Assembly: GCA_930633495.1 (NCBI GenBank)
Contig: CAKNFJ010000002.1
Coordinates: 496,001-560,000 of the forward strand
DNA: 64,000 nucleotides
Origin: Hyphomicrobiales bacterium
GTDB lineage: Bacteria > Pseudomonadota > Alphaproteobacteria > Rhizobiales > Beijerinckiaceae
Direction of reading: 5' to 3'
Below are positions 46,660 to 54,570 of this stretch, one piece after another. Every line of letters begins with the position of its first letter. Position 1 is the stretch's first letter. The position numbers and the translations under genes were made by a program. The notes beneath the pieces were generated by a model that saw only the letters and a program-made list of their open reading frames with translations, made no database searches and was not told the DNA's origin.

Positions 46660-47844
46660 ATGCGCTTCGACGTCCCATTTGCCTATGAGCTCGCCTATCT
46701 GAAGCCTCGGGGCCGAGTGCCGAAGACGGTCCTCATGAAGGACAGCGTCACCGTCGAGATCGCAGCGTATGGCGAGGCTGATGCGCCCGTCGTCATCGCA
46801 GGGTGTTTCAAGGCCGCCGAGCGGCTCCCCGGCCCGACTATGAGGCAACATCAGCCTTTCGAACGCCGCCTGGTGGGCGATCGCCTCTTCGAGGTCATGC
46901 ACGTCCACGCCACGCCGGCGATGTCCGCCTATGAGCACCAAGAGCAGGACCGTCGCGAAGGCTGGGATTGGACCCAAGGCTACACCGGGGATGCCCTGCG
47001 CAGGCGGCTCTACAATCCCGAGAACACGGCGAAGCTCCTCGCTGGCCTGACCGGCAGCGATGATTTGTACAAGCCGAAGATCCTCGACGAGCGGCCCGCG
47101 GGTATCGAACGGATCGTCCATGACGGCCGCGATGCGATGGCCCAGATGGTCCGCGACGCTTTCACCCGCCTCGTTCTGGTCGACGACCGGGTCCACTTCC
47201 AGACGCTCCCGCCGGCGATCGGGATCTCGACGACGGCGGCGCTGCAATGCCCGCTCGGCGAACGCGACTCCAAGATCAAGCTGGAGGCCTTCCATCGCTC
47301 CAGCCTCCCGGTTGCGACGAACCTGGATTTCGCCTTCGACATTGGCCGCTACGAGCAGGCCCTCGACTTCGTCGCCCTTATCGACCGCAAGGCGAAGTCG
47401 GCGATGCCTGGGATCGATGTCGAGATCCTCAATCGGCTGTCACCACAGATCGACCTCTATGATGTCACCCCGAGCTTTCCCGAGGCACGGGTCGCGGCAC
47501 TTGCCGCCATCAATCGCACCATGGACATGCTTCTCGGCCGGCTCGGTGGACCGTTCGTTGGCTCCGCGAACCTCTCGCCGGAAGCGCTGAGGCTCGGCGC
47601 CGAGCTGGCCCAGGCCCGCAACGACATCATCTCCGGCAACAGCTACGCGCCCGACCGCGCTGCTCGCCTGCTGGAGAAGGCCGCGGAGCAGCACTGGAAC
47701 GGCTACAGCGCCCATCACCGGCTGTTTTCCAGCTTCGCCCACCTGCGCGCGGATCTGACGACCGCCGCCGTCGATCAAGCCTGCCTTGAGGCCGCGCTCG
47801 TCGAGGGCGAAGAGCCTGACCTCGCTCACCTGGTGCCGATGTGA
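46660..47844 (+). CDS. Cassette family protein A (copy 1)
   Basis: The 394-residue protein has no recognised domain. GGAAGGAATC precedes the ATG. Its first 60 residues are strand-rich (MRFDVPFAYELAYLKPRG). The central segment VLVDDRVHFQTLPPAIGIST aligns with FSDDRVWGAAPPPAIIVK of the protein encoded at 52362-53411. The next motif FAFDIGRYEQALDFVALI is shared across all family members. The end is GEEPDLAHLVPM. Its stop overlaps the start of the B gene (ATGA), so both are made together. The role is unknown. Confidence 0.72.
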   Translation: MRFDVPFAYELAYLKPRGRVPKTVLMKDSVTVEIAAYGEADAPVVIAGCFKAAERLPGPTMRQHQPFERRLVGDRLFEVMHVHATPAMSAYEHQEQDRREGWDWTQGYTGDALRRRLYNPENTAKLLAGLTGSDDLYKPKILDERPAGIERIVHDGRDAMAQMVRDAFTRLVLVDDRVHFQTLPPAIGISTTAALQCPLGERDSKIKLEAFHRSSLPVATNLDFAFDIGRYEQALDFVALIDRKAKSAMPGIDVEILNRLSPQIDLYDVTPSFPEARVAALAAINRTMDMLLGRLGGPFVGSANLSPEALRLGAELAQARNDIISGNSYAPDRAARLLEKAAEQHWNGYSAHHRLFSSFAHLRADLTTAAVDQACLEAALVEGEEPDLAHLVPM

Positions 47845-48896
47845 AGATCTCGATCCCTGCCATTTATCACGTCGAATGCGACATCCGGAACGGCCGCTAT
47901 CCGCGTACCTATGCAATCCGGGAGGTGTTCGACGTCGAGATCGATGAAGCTGCTTCCGACGAGGCGCCTGAAGTCATCCGCGGCGCCTATCTTCCGAGTC
48001 ATCGGGACGGACGGGTCGAATTCTCTCGCCGGCTTCACGGTCTTCACCTCTTTCAATGCCTGGACTGGACCCGATCTGGTTCCGGAGCGGCGACCTCGTA
48101 CCTGAGTAACGTCATCGAGCGAGACTTCCCCGGTCAGCTCCCCGACGATGACGACGAGGTGCTCGGTGTCCTTCCTGCGAAGGCACGCCAGATCCACAGC
48201 AACACACGCGACGGCGTGGAAGCGCTGCTCCTCAAGACGGCGAGCGAGCTGCTGCTCGTCGATGGTGTCCTGCATACCCGCGCGCCCGCGCCCTCAGTCA
48301 GCGTCGAGCTGCGAGGCGGGGCATTCCTGGCCTCCGGCGGTCTGGATCCCCGTGGCGAGATCACTCTCGGCCTGCCAAAGGGTGACACGACCGAGCGCGT
48401 GACCTTCCTCTTCGATGTCGCCCACCAAGAACAGGCCAAGGATCTCGCGCTGCTTGCGGAGAACCTCGTTCCGAAGGCCACGTTGACGGAAAACGCTCGG
48501 ATCGAAATCGACCGGTATGACGTGCCGGCATCCATCCACCAGGCGCGGCACGCAATCGGGGCAGCGCTTGCCGAATTTGAGGTTCGTCTGAAGTCAGCTC
48601 CCATGAAGCCGCCGAGGTTTCCAGGTGAAGTGAGGGGGCCTGCGGATCCTGAAGCAAGCAAGGAAGTCGTTCGCCTTCGTCGATTGTTGGCGATGGAGAA
48701 CCGGGAACCGGATTCCCTGTTGCAGCAAGCCAAGGACCTGCTCGACAGTGTCACAGCCTCTGGCAACTTCAGCCGTGACCAGCTGACGGTGGTATCTCGG
48801 ATTTTCACGCTCGCCGAATTCGCGTCCGAGAACAGCCCGGACGACCTTTCCCTGGTTTCCGCGAACGACCCCGAGCTCGCCAGCTTTAATTTCTGA
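47841..48896 (+). CDS. Cassette family protein B (copy 1)
   Basis: The 351-residue protein has a strand-rich start (MKISIPAIYHVECDIRNGRY). The segment LLVDGVLHTRAPAPSVSVEL aligns with IGIEGHLYIQAQAPSLDI of the copy-2 B protein, then FLFDVAHQEQAKDLALLA follows. The C-terminus NDPELASFNF matches DDPELANLGL of copy 2. A helical region lies at 260-330. Start ATG overlaps the A stop. It is a new family to me; a structural or translocated role is only a guess. Confidence 0.75.
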   Translation: MKISIPAIYHVECDIRNGRYPRTYAIREVFDVEIDEAASDEAPEVIRGAYLPSHRDGRVEFSRRLHGLHLFQCLDWTRSGSGAATSYLSNVIERDFPGQLPDDDDEVLGVLPAKARQIHSNTRDGVEALLLKTASELLLVDGVLHTRAPAPSVSVELRGGAFLASGGLDPRGEITLGLPKGDTTERVTFLFDVAHQEQAKDLALLAENLVPKATLTENARIEIDRYDVPASIHQARHAIGAALAEFEVRLKSAPMKPPRFPGEVRGPADPEASKEVVRLRRLLAMENREPDSLLQQAKDLLDSVTASGNFSRDQLTVVSRIFTLAEFASENSPDDLSLVSANDPELASFNF

Positions 48897-48904
48897 AGGC
48901 GGCC

Positions 48905-49357
48905 ATGATCGACAAGCTCCTCGTGACCGGAGTCTCCGAAGAGTGGCGGCATGGCCGCTGCTACCCGATGGCCTCCGCGCTCGGCGATCTGCTGGCCTGG
49001 CCCGTCGTCACGCTGACGGTTTCGACCCGCTCCGATCGCTCACCCTCGGGCTGGCGTGAGCACGTTGTCCACGCCTGGGTTCGCAGCCCTGACGGCGAGG
49101 GCTTCGACGCGGCCGGCTTCTTCGACGAGAGCGGTGTGCAGTCAGCCTTTCTCGCCAACGCGGGAGCTGCGTGGCGTGACGCCCGTCTCATCGAGCACGC
49201 GGATTCGACAGTGTTCCTCTCTCACTTGGCTGAATGCTTCCCCGAGGCGGCGGATCCGATCCACCGGAGCCAATTCGAAGCGCTTTGCGACCAAGCTCGC
49301 GAACTCGCGCAGGAGCATCTCCTCCATCTCGCGATGCCAGCCCTCACGCCAGCGTGA
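48905..49357 (+). CDS. Putative Cys-His-Asp protein following the cassette
   Basis: The 150-residue protein starts nine bases after the B gene. RHGRCYPMASALGDLLAWPV, EHVVHAWVRSPDGEGFDAAG show Cys, His and Asp in the order of papain-like folds (C19, H in HAWV, D in FDAAG). Similar small proteins of phages and plasmids have G.C...A.AL..... followed by H..V..PDG...D..G. Peptidase or transferase activity is inference. The C-terminal 50 residues are helical. Probably the third gene of the copy-1 operon. Confidence 0.62.
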   Translation: MIDKLLVTGVSEEWRHGRCYPMASALGDLLAWPVVTLTVSTRSDRSPSGWREHVVHAWVRSPDGEGFDAAGFFDESGVQSAFLANAGAAWRDARLIEHADSTVFLSHLAECFPEAADPIHRSQFEALCDQARELAQEHLLHLAMPALTPA

Positions 49358-49473
49358 CCGGGCCATCCTCCGAAATCTTCATGCCCGCAATGGATAGCGG
49401 CCAGGAGCATGAGTGATCCATTCTTCGACACGGATCCGAATGGATTCGATGCGCTATCCTTGAAGGACCGCCC

Positions 49474-50112
49474 ATGACCATTTCAGTTCTCACCCGCCGC
49501 GGCGCGATCGCCGGCATCACCGCTGCGCTCACCGCGTCCGCGACCCTCGTCCGCGCCGACGACCCGCCGGCGGTCACGCTCGACAAGCTCCTGGAGCCGA
49601 CCGACGTGCCTGATCTCTGGATCGGCGATCCGTCGGCCAAGGTCACGATCGTCGAATACGCCTCGCTCACCTGCACGCACTGCGCGCGCTTCCACGAGGA
49701 CGTCTGGCCGGAGCTCCGGAAGCGCTATGTCGACACCGGCAAGGTCCGCTTCGTGCTGCGGGAATTCCCGCTCGACCCGCTTAGCCTCGCGGCGTTCATG
49801 TTGGCGCGCGCAGCAGGGGCTGACCGTGAGAAGTTCGTCGACGCTTTCTTCCGCAAGCAGGCCCAGTGGGCGTTCAATGGCCGTCCGCTCGACACGATGC
49901 CGGTCCTGACCGCCGAGCTCGGCATGAAGCGCGAGGAATTCGACGCCGTCCTGAAGAACGAGGCGCTCCTTACCAGCATCAGCCAGGTCCGCGTTCGCGC
50001 CCAGTCCCAGTTCGCCGTCAACTCAACGCCGACCTTCTTCGTCGGCACCGAGCGGCTCATCGGCGCCCGCCCGATCGCGAATTTCGAAACGGCGATCGCT
50101 GCGCAGGGCTGA
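49474..50112 (+). CDS. DsbA-family thiol oxidoreductase, exported
   Basis: The 212-residue protein has a signal peptide with twin Arg (TRRGAIAGITAALTASATLV). The thioredoxin fold has active site CTHC (67-70) in VEYASLTCTHCARFHEDVWP and cis-Pro motif NSTPTFFVG. DsbA-like proteins form disulfides in the periplasm; on conjugative elements they often serve pilus or channel proteins. GAAGGA precedes the ATG. PilS and other exported proteins here have cysteine pairs that could be its clients. Confidence 0.9.
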   Translation: MTISVLTRRGAIAGITAALTASATLVRADDPPAVTLDKLLEPTDVPDLWIGDPSAKVTIVEYASLTCTHCARFHEDVWPELRKRYVDTGKVRFVLREFPLDPLSLAAFMLARAAGADREKFVDAFFRKQAQWAFNGRPLDTMPVLTAELGMKREEFDAVLKNEALLTSISQVRVRAQSQFAVNSTPTFFVGTERLIGARPIANFETAIAAQG

Positions 50113-50116
50113 GCCC

Positions 50117-51043
50117 TCACCGGCCGCTGGCGACGGCGGCCGGCTTGCACGCGCTCTCGTCCTGCGCGAATGGCAGCTTTGCCTCGCGCAGGAACTTCAT
50201 GGCGACCGGGGTCGATAGCGCATAGGACTGGGAGCCGCGGATAAAGGTGTTCACGCCGACAACGCGGCCGCAGCTGTCAATCAGCGGCCCACCGGAATTC
50301 CCCTTCGCCAGCACCGCTGCGTGACGGATCAGCTCGACGCCAGTCTGGGACATCTCGATGGCGCCCGTCATACCCTGGCTGAGTGTCAGGGTCGGGATCG
50401 TGAAATCTCCAACCTGCGCGCGCCTCCAGAAGCCTTCAGGCCCGATTGCCTTGCCGGGGAAGCCGGCCGCGATCACCGAGTCACTGCCTGGCCGGGCGAA
50501 TTTCAGGATTTCGACCCCATCAACCGGGCTCACCCAGAGCGCCGCCAGGTCTGGATTCCCGACGACGTGATCAGGGGTCATGGCTGCGACCTGGGCAACC
50601 AGCGGCAACCGCGACTCGCTCGACAGCACCATGATCGTCTGCGGAGAGCCCTCGATGACGTGCCGGTTGGTGACGACCAAGTTAGGAGCCACGAAAAATC
50701 CGGATCCCTCTGCGACGTTTCGGTCGTGGCGCGCGAGGATCATTACCGTCGCCTTGCGCAGCCGGCTCGGCAGCTCCTTGTCCTCCGACGGGATCGGGCC
50801 GTAGCGGAACTGGGTCATGCGCGCCTCAGCGACGGCCGCAACGTCCGCGGCCGACAGCTTCGTGCGCCCAAGCTCATAGCGCAGGTAATCCCGATCCGAT
50901 GCGGTCAGCTTCGCCAGGTCGCAGGTCTTCGCCTGGCGCAGGCACGGCAGCAGAGCCTGTCGATAGGCTTCGATCGGAGCGAGCTGCGCCTGCGCCGCTG
51001 TGATGCCAGCAAAAGCAAGGACGGAAGCGAGGAATCTTCTCAT
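50117..51043 (-). CDS. Exported trypsin-like serine protease
   Basis: The 308-residue protein has a signal peptide (MRRFLASVLAFAGITAAQAQ). The catalytic triad is His128 in VVTNRHVIEG, Asp165 in NPDLAALW and Ser250 in LAKGNSGGPL. Residues 20-90 are a pro-like helical region with two cysteines. There is no PDZ domain. It converges with the DsbA-like gene, four bases apart. It could process periplasmic transfer proteins, as inference. Confidence 0.9.
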   Translation of the reverse strand: MRRFLASVLAFAGITAAQAQLAPIEAYRQALLPCLRQAKTCDLAKLTASDRDYLRYELGRTKLSAADVAAVAEARMTQFRYGPIPSEDKELPSRLRKATVMILARHDRNVAEGSGFFVAPNLVVTNRHVIEGSPQTIMVLSSESRLPLVAQVAAMTPDHVVGNPDLAALWVSPVDGVEILKFARPGSDSVIAAGFPGKAIGPEGFWRRAQVGDFTIPTLTLSQGMTGAIEMSQTGVELIRHAAVLAKGNSGGPLIDSCGRVVGVNTFIRGSQSYALSTPVAMKFLREAKLPFAQDESACKPAAVASGR

Positions 51044-51111
51044 CCCGATATGATCGCCGGGCTTCAGCGCGGGCGCAATCGTCCAGCAGGTTTGCGTGCT
51101 ACCTTGGCCGC

Positions 51112-51300
51112 ATGAAACTGCCGATGAAGCAACTCCCTCCCTCGCGACGAAAGCTCTTCAAATGGGCTGTCATAGGCCTGGTCGCCGTGGGCGCGGCCTA
51201 TCTCGCTCTTGTCGCACTTGCGGTGCTCACCGACTTCGCCGACATCCCTTGCCAGGACGGGCGCTGGGACGCCGCGAAGAAGTCCTGTGTCCCGACCTGA
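51112..51300 (+). CDS. Small single-pass membrane protein
   Basis: The 62-residue protein has a basic start (KQLPPSRRKLFKWAVIG), one membrane helix (VIGLVAVGAAYLALVALAVL) and a short outer tail with two cysteines (IPCQDGRWDAAKKSC). The tail might form a disulfide. It ends three bases before the convergent B gene. Function unknown. Confidence 0.55.
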   Translation: MKLPMKQLPPSRRKLFKWAVIGLVAVGAAYLALVALAVLTDFADIPCQDGRWDAAKKSCVPT

Positions 51301-51303
51301 GGG

Positions 51304-52365
51304 CTAGAGCCCAAGGTTCGCCAGCTCTGGATCGTCGCCGAACTCAACCACTGGACGGGCCGGCAGATCGCGAGACATCGAAAGCGCGTCCTTCGTCATG
51401 TCCGCAGCCTTCGCGACCCGGTCGAAGATGCGGGGCGCCAGCGAGGGCGTGTAGAACCGGTTCGCGATGGCGTCATCGATCTCGTCGATGATCGCCCAAA
51501 CCGCATCGCCACCGCCCGCTTCGACCATGTTGTCGCGGTAGGTGAGCAATCGCCCCAACTGCTCAATTCCAGCCGCCGAGAGATCCGCTAGCGTCTCCTG
51601 GAGATCGATCTCAATGGTCCGCACGCCCATGTAGGCGTTGGGAACAGACTCATCACGCGCGAGCAGGTCGGGCCTGTCGACGCGATAGCTGCTGAACTCC
51701 ACCGGCGGCGGGTGGAAGCCGTGCCGGGCGGCGAACGCCATCGCCTCATCAATGCGATCCAGCGCGAACGCGTAGCCATGGCTGAAATAGCCGGGAGCGA
51801 GATCAGCTTGCTCGCTCACCTTGATCCTGCCCGGGCTGGTTCCTGTCTTCGTGGGTGGGCAGATGTCGAGGGACGGCGCCTGCGCCTGGATATAGAGATG
51901 CCCCTCGATGCCAATGATGCGATCGATGGCATTCTGCGCGCGGGCGAAGGCCTGCTCCGTGTGGTCCGCGACAACAGCCCGGGTATCGAGCGGCAGGACG
52001 TCGTAGACCCGGCAATTCCAATCCCAGAACGGGTCGGCCACTTTCAGGCAATGCGACATGCCATCCGAAAGGAGCCTCCGTGCGTCCGCGACAGGCGAAG
52101 TGATCCCCTCCCAAGCTCTTTCCTGCACCGGGCGAACCAGGACCTCCTTCCCGCCGGACTGCACGACCCTTCGCTCGAACAGGTCGCCGCGAGGCTTGTC
52201 GATGGTGCGCATCCGGAGCGCGATCGGTGCTTCATCGAAGCTCTCGATCAGCTTGATCTCGCCGGCGAGTGGGGAGCTCACAAAAATCCTTTCGGGCTTC
52301 TTCGCCCGGCCGCGCAGGATTTTGTACGGCACCTTGACCGTGATGTTGATCGGGATCGTTTTCAT
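51304..52365 (-). CDS. Cassette family protein B (copy 2)
   Basis: The 353-residue protein starts within the A stop (ATGA at 52362-52365). MKTIPINITVKVPYKILRG starts a strand-rich domain. IIGIEGHLYIQAQAPSLDI aligns with the copy-1 B segment LVDGVLHTRAPAPSVSVEL. The family motif YAFALDRIDEAMAFAARH follows, and the tail is FGDDPELANLGL. Gene order and coupling are the same as at 46660-48896. Function unknown. Confidence 0.75.
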   Translation of the reverse strand: MKTIPINITVKVPYKILRGRAKKPERIFVSSPLAGEIKLIESFDEAPIALRMRTIDKPRGDLFERRVVQSGGKEVLVRPVQERAWEGITSPVADARRLLSDGMSHCLKVADPFWDWNCRVYDVLPLDTRAVVADHTEQAFARAQNAIDRIIGIEGHLYIQAQAPSLDICPPTKTGTSPGRIKVSEQADLAPGYFSHGYAFALDRIDEAMAFAARHGFHPPPVEFSSYRVDRPDLLARDESVPNAYMGVRTIEIDLQETLADLSAAGIEQLGRLLTYRDNMVEAGGGDAVWAIIDEIDDAIANRFYTPSLAPRIFDRVAKAADMTKDALSMSRDLPARPVVEFGDDPELANLGL

Positions 52366-53411
52366 GGGCGCGCCACCATGGTCGAGGCTGGGGCCGGCGC
52401 CGGCAGCGAAACCTGAAACGCTCCTTCCGCAAGCACGAGCGACTTCTCCAGAAAGCGCCTGCGCTTGTCCGTAAACTCTTCGTAGGCGCTGAATCGGTTG
52501 CGCCCCAGGTCATTGAAAGCGCGCAAGAGCCGCTTTGCTCCCTCCGGCTCTCCCGCGAGGGCCGCCTCGCGAAGCTTGGCGAGCTCAATCAGCGGCGCTC
52601 GCCCTTCCTCGCCGATGACGGCGAAGCGCTCTTTCAAGCTGTTGAGCAGCATGCGCACGCCGGCCGCAACATTGGCGGATTGCTCATCGAAGAGGATCAC
52701 GCTCTCGTTGATGGTGTCGATATCGAGCTTGCGCACATAGTTGTCCGAGAGTCGCCGGTCGTTCTTGTCGATGTTGGCGTATTCGGTGAGGAACTTGTCC
52801 GCGACATCCAGGCGCGTCAGGCCGAACGAAAACTCGCTCCGGTCGGGCCCGAGCTCGCTGACGCTGAGCTCGCTCCACCCCATCCGCTCTCCACCCTGGT
52901 TATAGGCGGGGTAGACCGGGTGCTTCACGATGATCGCGGGCGGTGGTGCTGCACCCCAAACCCGATCATCGCTGAACAGCGTTTCGGCTTCGACGACGTT
53001 CTCGATCTGGGCGACATATCCATCGGCTAGAGCTTTTTGCTCGGGCGAGGCATCCTTGTACCGCACCGCCGATTTCTTGGCCGCAGCGGTGATGTCGTGG
53101 ACCCCACGCGCCGCGAGCGCGGCGATGACGTAATCACTGGCTGCCTTGGACATCGAGGCAGCAGCGTTGCGACCGGCGGCTTCCTCAATACGCAGGGGCC
53201 GAAACAGCGTCTCGTCGACGAGAAGGCGCTCGTAATTCTCAATCAGCTCGAACTGGCCCATGCGAACCAGCGCTTTTGCGCGCAAAGCGACGTCGCCGGT
53301 CTTCTCCGGCAGATTGATCTCCAGCGGGACGACGACACCGGGCTGATCGGTCCGAGCTGATTGAGCGACCGTGAAGGTGATTTTGAGCTTCGGCGCCACC
53401 GCTGATTCCAT
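52362..53411 (-). CDS. Cassette family protein A (copy 2)
   Basis: ATG 53411 gives 349 residues; the same frame is open about 20 codons further upstream. It starts MESAVAPKLKITFTVAQSAR. LFSDDRVWGAAPPPAIIVKH aligns with the DDRV...PPAI segment of the copy-1 A protein, and FSFGLTRLDVADKFLTEY is the shared motif. The tail is VSLPAPAPASTMVARP. No clear ribosome site was seen, so the start is uncertain. It is divergent from the RpfF-like gene 168 bases away. Confidence 0.7.
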   Translation of the reverse strand: MESAVAPKLKITFTVAQSARTDQPGVVVPLEINLPEKTGDVALRAKALVRMGQFELIENYERLLVDETLFRPLRIEEAAGRNAAASMSKAASDYVIAALAARGVHDITAAAKKSAVRYKDASPEQKALADGYVAQIENVVEAETLFSDDRVWGAAPPPAIIVKHPVYPAYNQGGERMGWSELSVSELGPDRSEFSFGLTRLDVADKFLTEYANIDKNDRRLSDNYVRKLDIDTINESVILFDEQSANVAAGVRMLLNSLKERFAVIGEEGRAPLIELAKLREAALAGEPEGAKRLLRAFNDLGRNRFSAYEEFTDKRRRFLEKSLVLAEGAFQVSLPAPAPASTMVARP

Positions 53412-53578
53412 CGCGAATTCGATAGGACCGAACCTAGTGGAGTGACCTGCAAACAACAAACCACGCGCCATCGCCGGCGCCCACCGGAAATCGCGCTCCT
53501 ATCCTTGGAAAGCGGCCATCATCAAGGAATGATGGTCAGAATCATGACCCCGGCTTTTTCGGGAGAAGCAGGCTGAGT

Positions 53579-54505
53579 ATGGAACTGGTCGAAAACATCC
53601 CGGCGCGCACTTTCGGGCTGCCGCATATCGCGACCGGCGGTCCGGCTTCACTCGCGCGGCGTCTCGACGAGATTTGCCGGGAGTTCACGGCTTTTCGGAT
53701 GCGTTTCGACGAGACTACCGGCGTTCTCTGGGCAACCATGCTGGACAATCCTTTTCCGAGCTTCGCTCCGGCTATGCTGCAGGAGATGAGGCTGGCGACG
53801 ACGGCCGTCCGGGTCGCGGCGGAGGAGGGTCAGGCACAGGGTCTGGAGTTCTGCGTCCTGCATAGCGAGACGCCCGGCGTGTTCAGCCTCGGGGGCGATC
53901 TCTCGACCTTTGCACGCGCTATCCGCGAGGGCGACGCGCCGGCGCTTCGCCGGTACGCACGCCACTCCTGCGACCTGGTCTACGACATGTGGTCGAGTTT
54001 CGACCTACCGGTGACCACTGTTGCGTTCGTAGCCGGCACCGCGCTCGGCGGCGGCTTCGAGGCTGCCCGGGCGTGCAACGTTGTCGTCGCAGAGCGCGGT
54101 ACGCGCCTTGGCCTTCCCGAGGTGAAGTTCGGCCTCTTCGCAGCGATCGGGGCGATCTCTCTGCTCACCAGGCATGTCCCATGGACAGTTGTGCAGCGCC
54201 TCATGATCGGCGGCGAGATCATGCCGGCCGAGGAGCTCCACGCGCTGGGCGTCGTCGACGTGCTCCTGGAGCCGGGTGCCGGTATCGATGGCTTCCTTCG
54301 CTACCTCAACACCGATCTGCGGCGCGAAAGGGCGACGCGCAGCCTGGTCCAGTCCGCCCGACGGCGGGTGGCGCCGCTGCCGATCGGCGAGCTCTACGAC
54401 GTCGCTGATCAGTGGATCGAGGCGGCCATGGCGCTCACCCCCGAAGACGTTCGCCGCATGGAGCGGATCAACGCCGCACAGCGCCGCCATCTCAAGCGTG
54501 CCTGA
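53579..54505 (+). CDS. rpfF: RpfF-like DSF synthase (crotonase)
   Basis: The 308-residue protein has FSLGGDLSTFARAIREGD, VAGTALGGGFEAARACNVVV and GLPEVKFGLFAAIG. These match RpfF of Xanthomonas, with both catalytic Glu kept (Glu161 and Glu181, spaced 20 as in Glu141/Glu161). The C-terminal helix DQWIEAAMALTPEDVRRMER also matches. RpfF makes diffusible cis-2 fatty-acid signals by dehydrating and then releasing acyl-ACP. No RpfC/RpfG partners are in the window. Located by the cassette copy 2, it may link cell density to element functions. Confidence 0.85.
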   Translation: MELVENIPARTFGLPHIATGGPASLARRLDEICREFTAFRMRFDETTGVLWATMLDNPFPSFAPAMLQEMRLATTAVRVAAEEGQAQGLEFCVLHSETPGVFSLGGDLSTFARAIREGDAPALRRYARHSCDLVYDMWSSFDLPVTTVAFVAGTALGGGFEAARACNVVVAERGTRLGLPEVKFGLFAAIGAISLLTRHVPWTVVQRLMIGGEIMPAEELHALGVVDVLLEPGAGIDGFLRYLNTDLRRERATRSLVQSARRRVAPLPIGELYDVADQWIEAAMALTPEDVRRMERINAAQRRHLKRA

Positions 54506-54570
54506 GGTCTCAGTTCTTACTTGCGTGGTCTCGTGAGAGTCCTCGGAGGACAGAGGCTTCTCAGGCTGCC

